Origin: Gracilaria domingensis
Taxonomy: Eukaryota; Rhodophyta; Florideophyceae; Gracilariales; Gracilariaceae
Direction of reading: 5' to 3'
Assembly (NCBI GenBank): GCA_022539475.1
Contig: VCMS01000034.1
Span: 186,001-250,000 of the forward strand
DNA length: 64,000 nt
Part shown: piece by piece, positions 63,052-64,000 of the stretch
Layout: the number at the start of each line of letters is the position of its first letter
How positions within the stretch are numbered: the stretch's first letter is position 1
Made by a program: the position numbers and the translations under genes
Notes under the pieces: model-generated
What the model was told of the DNA's origin: nothing
Databases searched by the model: none
The model's input: the letters and a program-made list of their open reading frames with translations, nothing else

Positions 63052-64000
63052 ATGGTTCCCATAGCGCATGAGACCTCCAACGTTCCACCGTCCGGCACTG
63101 GTACCAAGTTGGAGCTCTCCTTGATAACTTTCTCTATTATCTTGACTATTCTCGTTCAAATGACACAAACAAAGCTTCCTGGTAGAGCTCTTGCCAGTTC
63201 TCGCCTCTTGAATAGCAGAGCAGTTGCCTTGAGTTTGTACGGCCTGACTGTCTCGATATTTGTAGCTTCGCTTGTTCTTGGCTGGCAAAAACGAATCACT
63301 TTAGAGGCCCTGGTGGCCGTAATATTTTCTCTTGCCCCTGCTTTAGCGACAGTGAGCTCGATCTTGGTCTTCATTCGTCGATTTGGATTGCTTTTCTGGA
63401 AAACGTATCGGACCGGGTTCAGCATCTATGCATTAGTTGATGAGCAGCAGCTGTGTCACCTTCGCATTGAAACTCCATGTCGAACTACCATGATTAACGG
63501 AAATGCACATCCAGTTGCGAGGTGTCAGGGAAGGACTTGCAATGCACAGATTTACTGCGTGCATCACAAAGCTCGCAAAGCTTCCCCGTCACGCCTCACA
63601 GAAATCGCAAAAGCAATTCACCGAAAACTTTTCTTCATCCGCCCTCCAAAAACTGCAAGCATTCGCATCCCGCTCTACACAATACACAAAGGCAGCTACC
63701 GACTTTGTCGTTCCAGTTTGAAAGCTGACATAGTTGATCATGGGAAACATACCATCGATGTACGCCCGGCAGCGGAGGAATCACTTCCATGGAGCGCCGA
63801 TTTAAAAGCAACAACACTGTCCGCGCTATCCCTGATAGACGAACCACGAATGGTCTTCTTGGAAACAAAGAGCCAAGCTTTTGTAATATTGAACCTGATT
63901 ATGGAAATACTTATGATTGGAGAGTTGGTTTACTTCGTAAGAGGCAATTACTTAGATGGCGAGCTGCAAAAGCTGGTTGACCAACAGATGACTGAGAATT
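63052..64000 (+). CDS. Uncharacterised membrane protein (family copy B), runs off the window
   Basis: I translated this from the ATG at 63052 and the frame is open for 316 codons to the window edge. It aligns throughout with the protein at 59096: GTKLELSLITFSIILTILV, LPGRALASSRL, KRITLEALVAVIFSL, LCHLRIETPCRTTM, ARCQGRTCNAQIYCVH, DEPRMVFLETKSQAFVILNL and YFVRGNYLDGELQKLV. The same hydrophobic segments and Cys pattern (C..RCQG..C.AQIYC-like) are kept, so the Cys block is functionally constrained. The C-terminal helical domain lies outside the window. Function unknown. Confidence 0.65.
   Translation, partial: MVPIAHETSNVPPSGTGTKLELSLITFSIILTILVQMTQTKLPGRALASSRLLNSRAVALSLYGLTVSIFVASLVLGWQKRITLEALVAVIFSLAPALATVSSILVFIRRFGLLFWKTYRTGFSIYALVDEQQLCHLRIETPCRTTMINGNAHPVARCQGRTCNAQIYCVHHKARKASPSRLTEIAKAIHRKLFFIRPPKTASIRIPLYTIHKGSYRLCRSSLKADIVDHGKHTIDVRPAAEESLPWSADLKATTLSALSLIDEPRMVFLETKSQAFVILNLIMEILMIGELVYFVRGNYLDGELQKLVDQQMTEN

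Overview
This is a nuclear contig from a eukaryote. GT-AG introns are few and short, gene order is not operonic, and the proteins are eukaryotic (RECQ1-type helicase, PRP5/DDX42-type helicase, SETD3-like methyltransferase, DNA polymerase epsilon B-subunit fragment, GT34 glycosyltransferase). Compact, mostly intronless host genes, one very GC-rich gene island and large transposon-filled stretches suggest a multicellular red alga of the Chondrus type. That assignment is inference; no organelle or rRNA marker is present to confirm it.

Layout. (1) 0-5.1 kb: host genes. These are a partial ORF at the left edge, a ribulose-phosphate 3-epimerase C-terminal fragment, a ketopantoate-reductase-like protein, and a convergent pair of paralogous HAD phosphatases, one of which has lost its catalytic nucleophile. 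(2) 5.3-19.7 kb: the most unusual part. Two divergent arms leave a 1.5 kb palindrome-rich centre. The left arm (minus) encodes a ParB/sulfiredoxin-fold domain followed in the same frame by a 2-oxoglutarate/Fe(II) dioxygenase. The right arm (plus) encodes a beta-class DNA amino-methyltransferase followed in the same frame by a SET domain, then a repeat and coiled-coil protein. A CACTA/Plavaka-like transposase with two in-frame stops lies convergent to the right arm. I read this as a large transposon carrying a DNA- and chromatin-modification cassette. (3) 19.7-22.1 kb: fold-back, direct and hairpin repeats and a BED-finger remnant. (4) 22.2-36.4 kb: Mutator-like (MULE) territory, with TIR-like segments, a SWIM-finger transposase, a Ulp1-like protease, an accessory gene, and captured fragments of an EF-2/EFL1 GTPase gene and of the POLE2/DPB2 gene. 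(5) 36.6-43.4 kb: a SETD3-like gene, then a gene-poor stretch. (6) 43.4-58.5 kb: a dense GC-rich host island with RecQ, a tandem-C2 protein, a CYSTM-like protein with one clear intron, agmatine deiminase, a DEAD-box helicase, a GT34 glycosyltransferase, a Psq-type HTH protein and an ApaH-like phosphatase. (7) 59-64 kb: two copies plus a remnant of an uncharacterised membrane-protein family.

A recurring observation is that the transposon genes run on in one reading frame across single in-frame stop codons, while the intact host genes do not. Some of these stops fall inside convincing short introns whose length is a multiple of three. Others interrupt conserved motifs and look like C-to-T nonsense changes.
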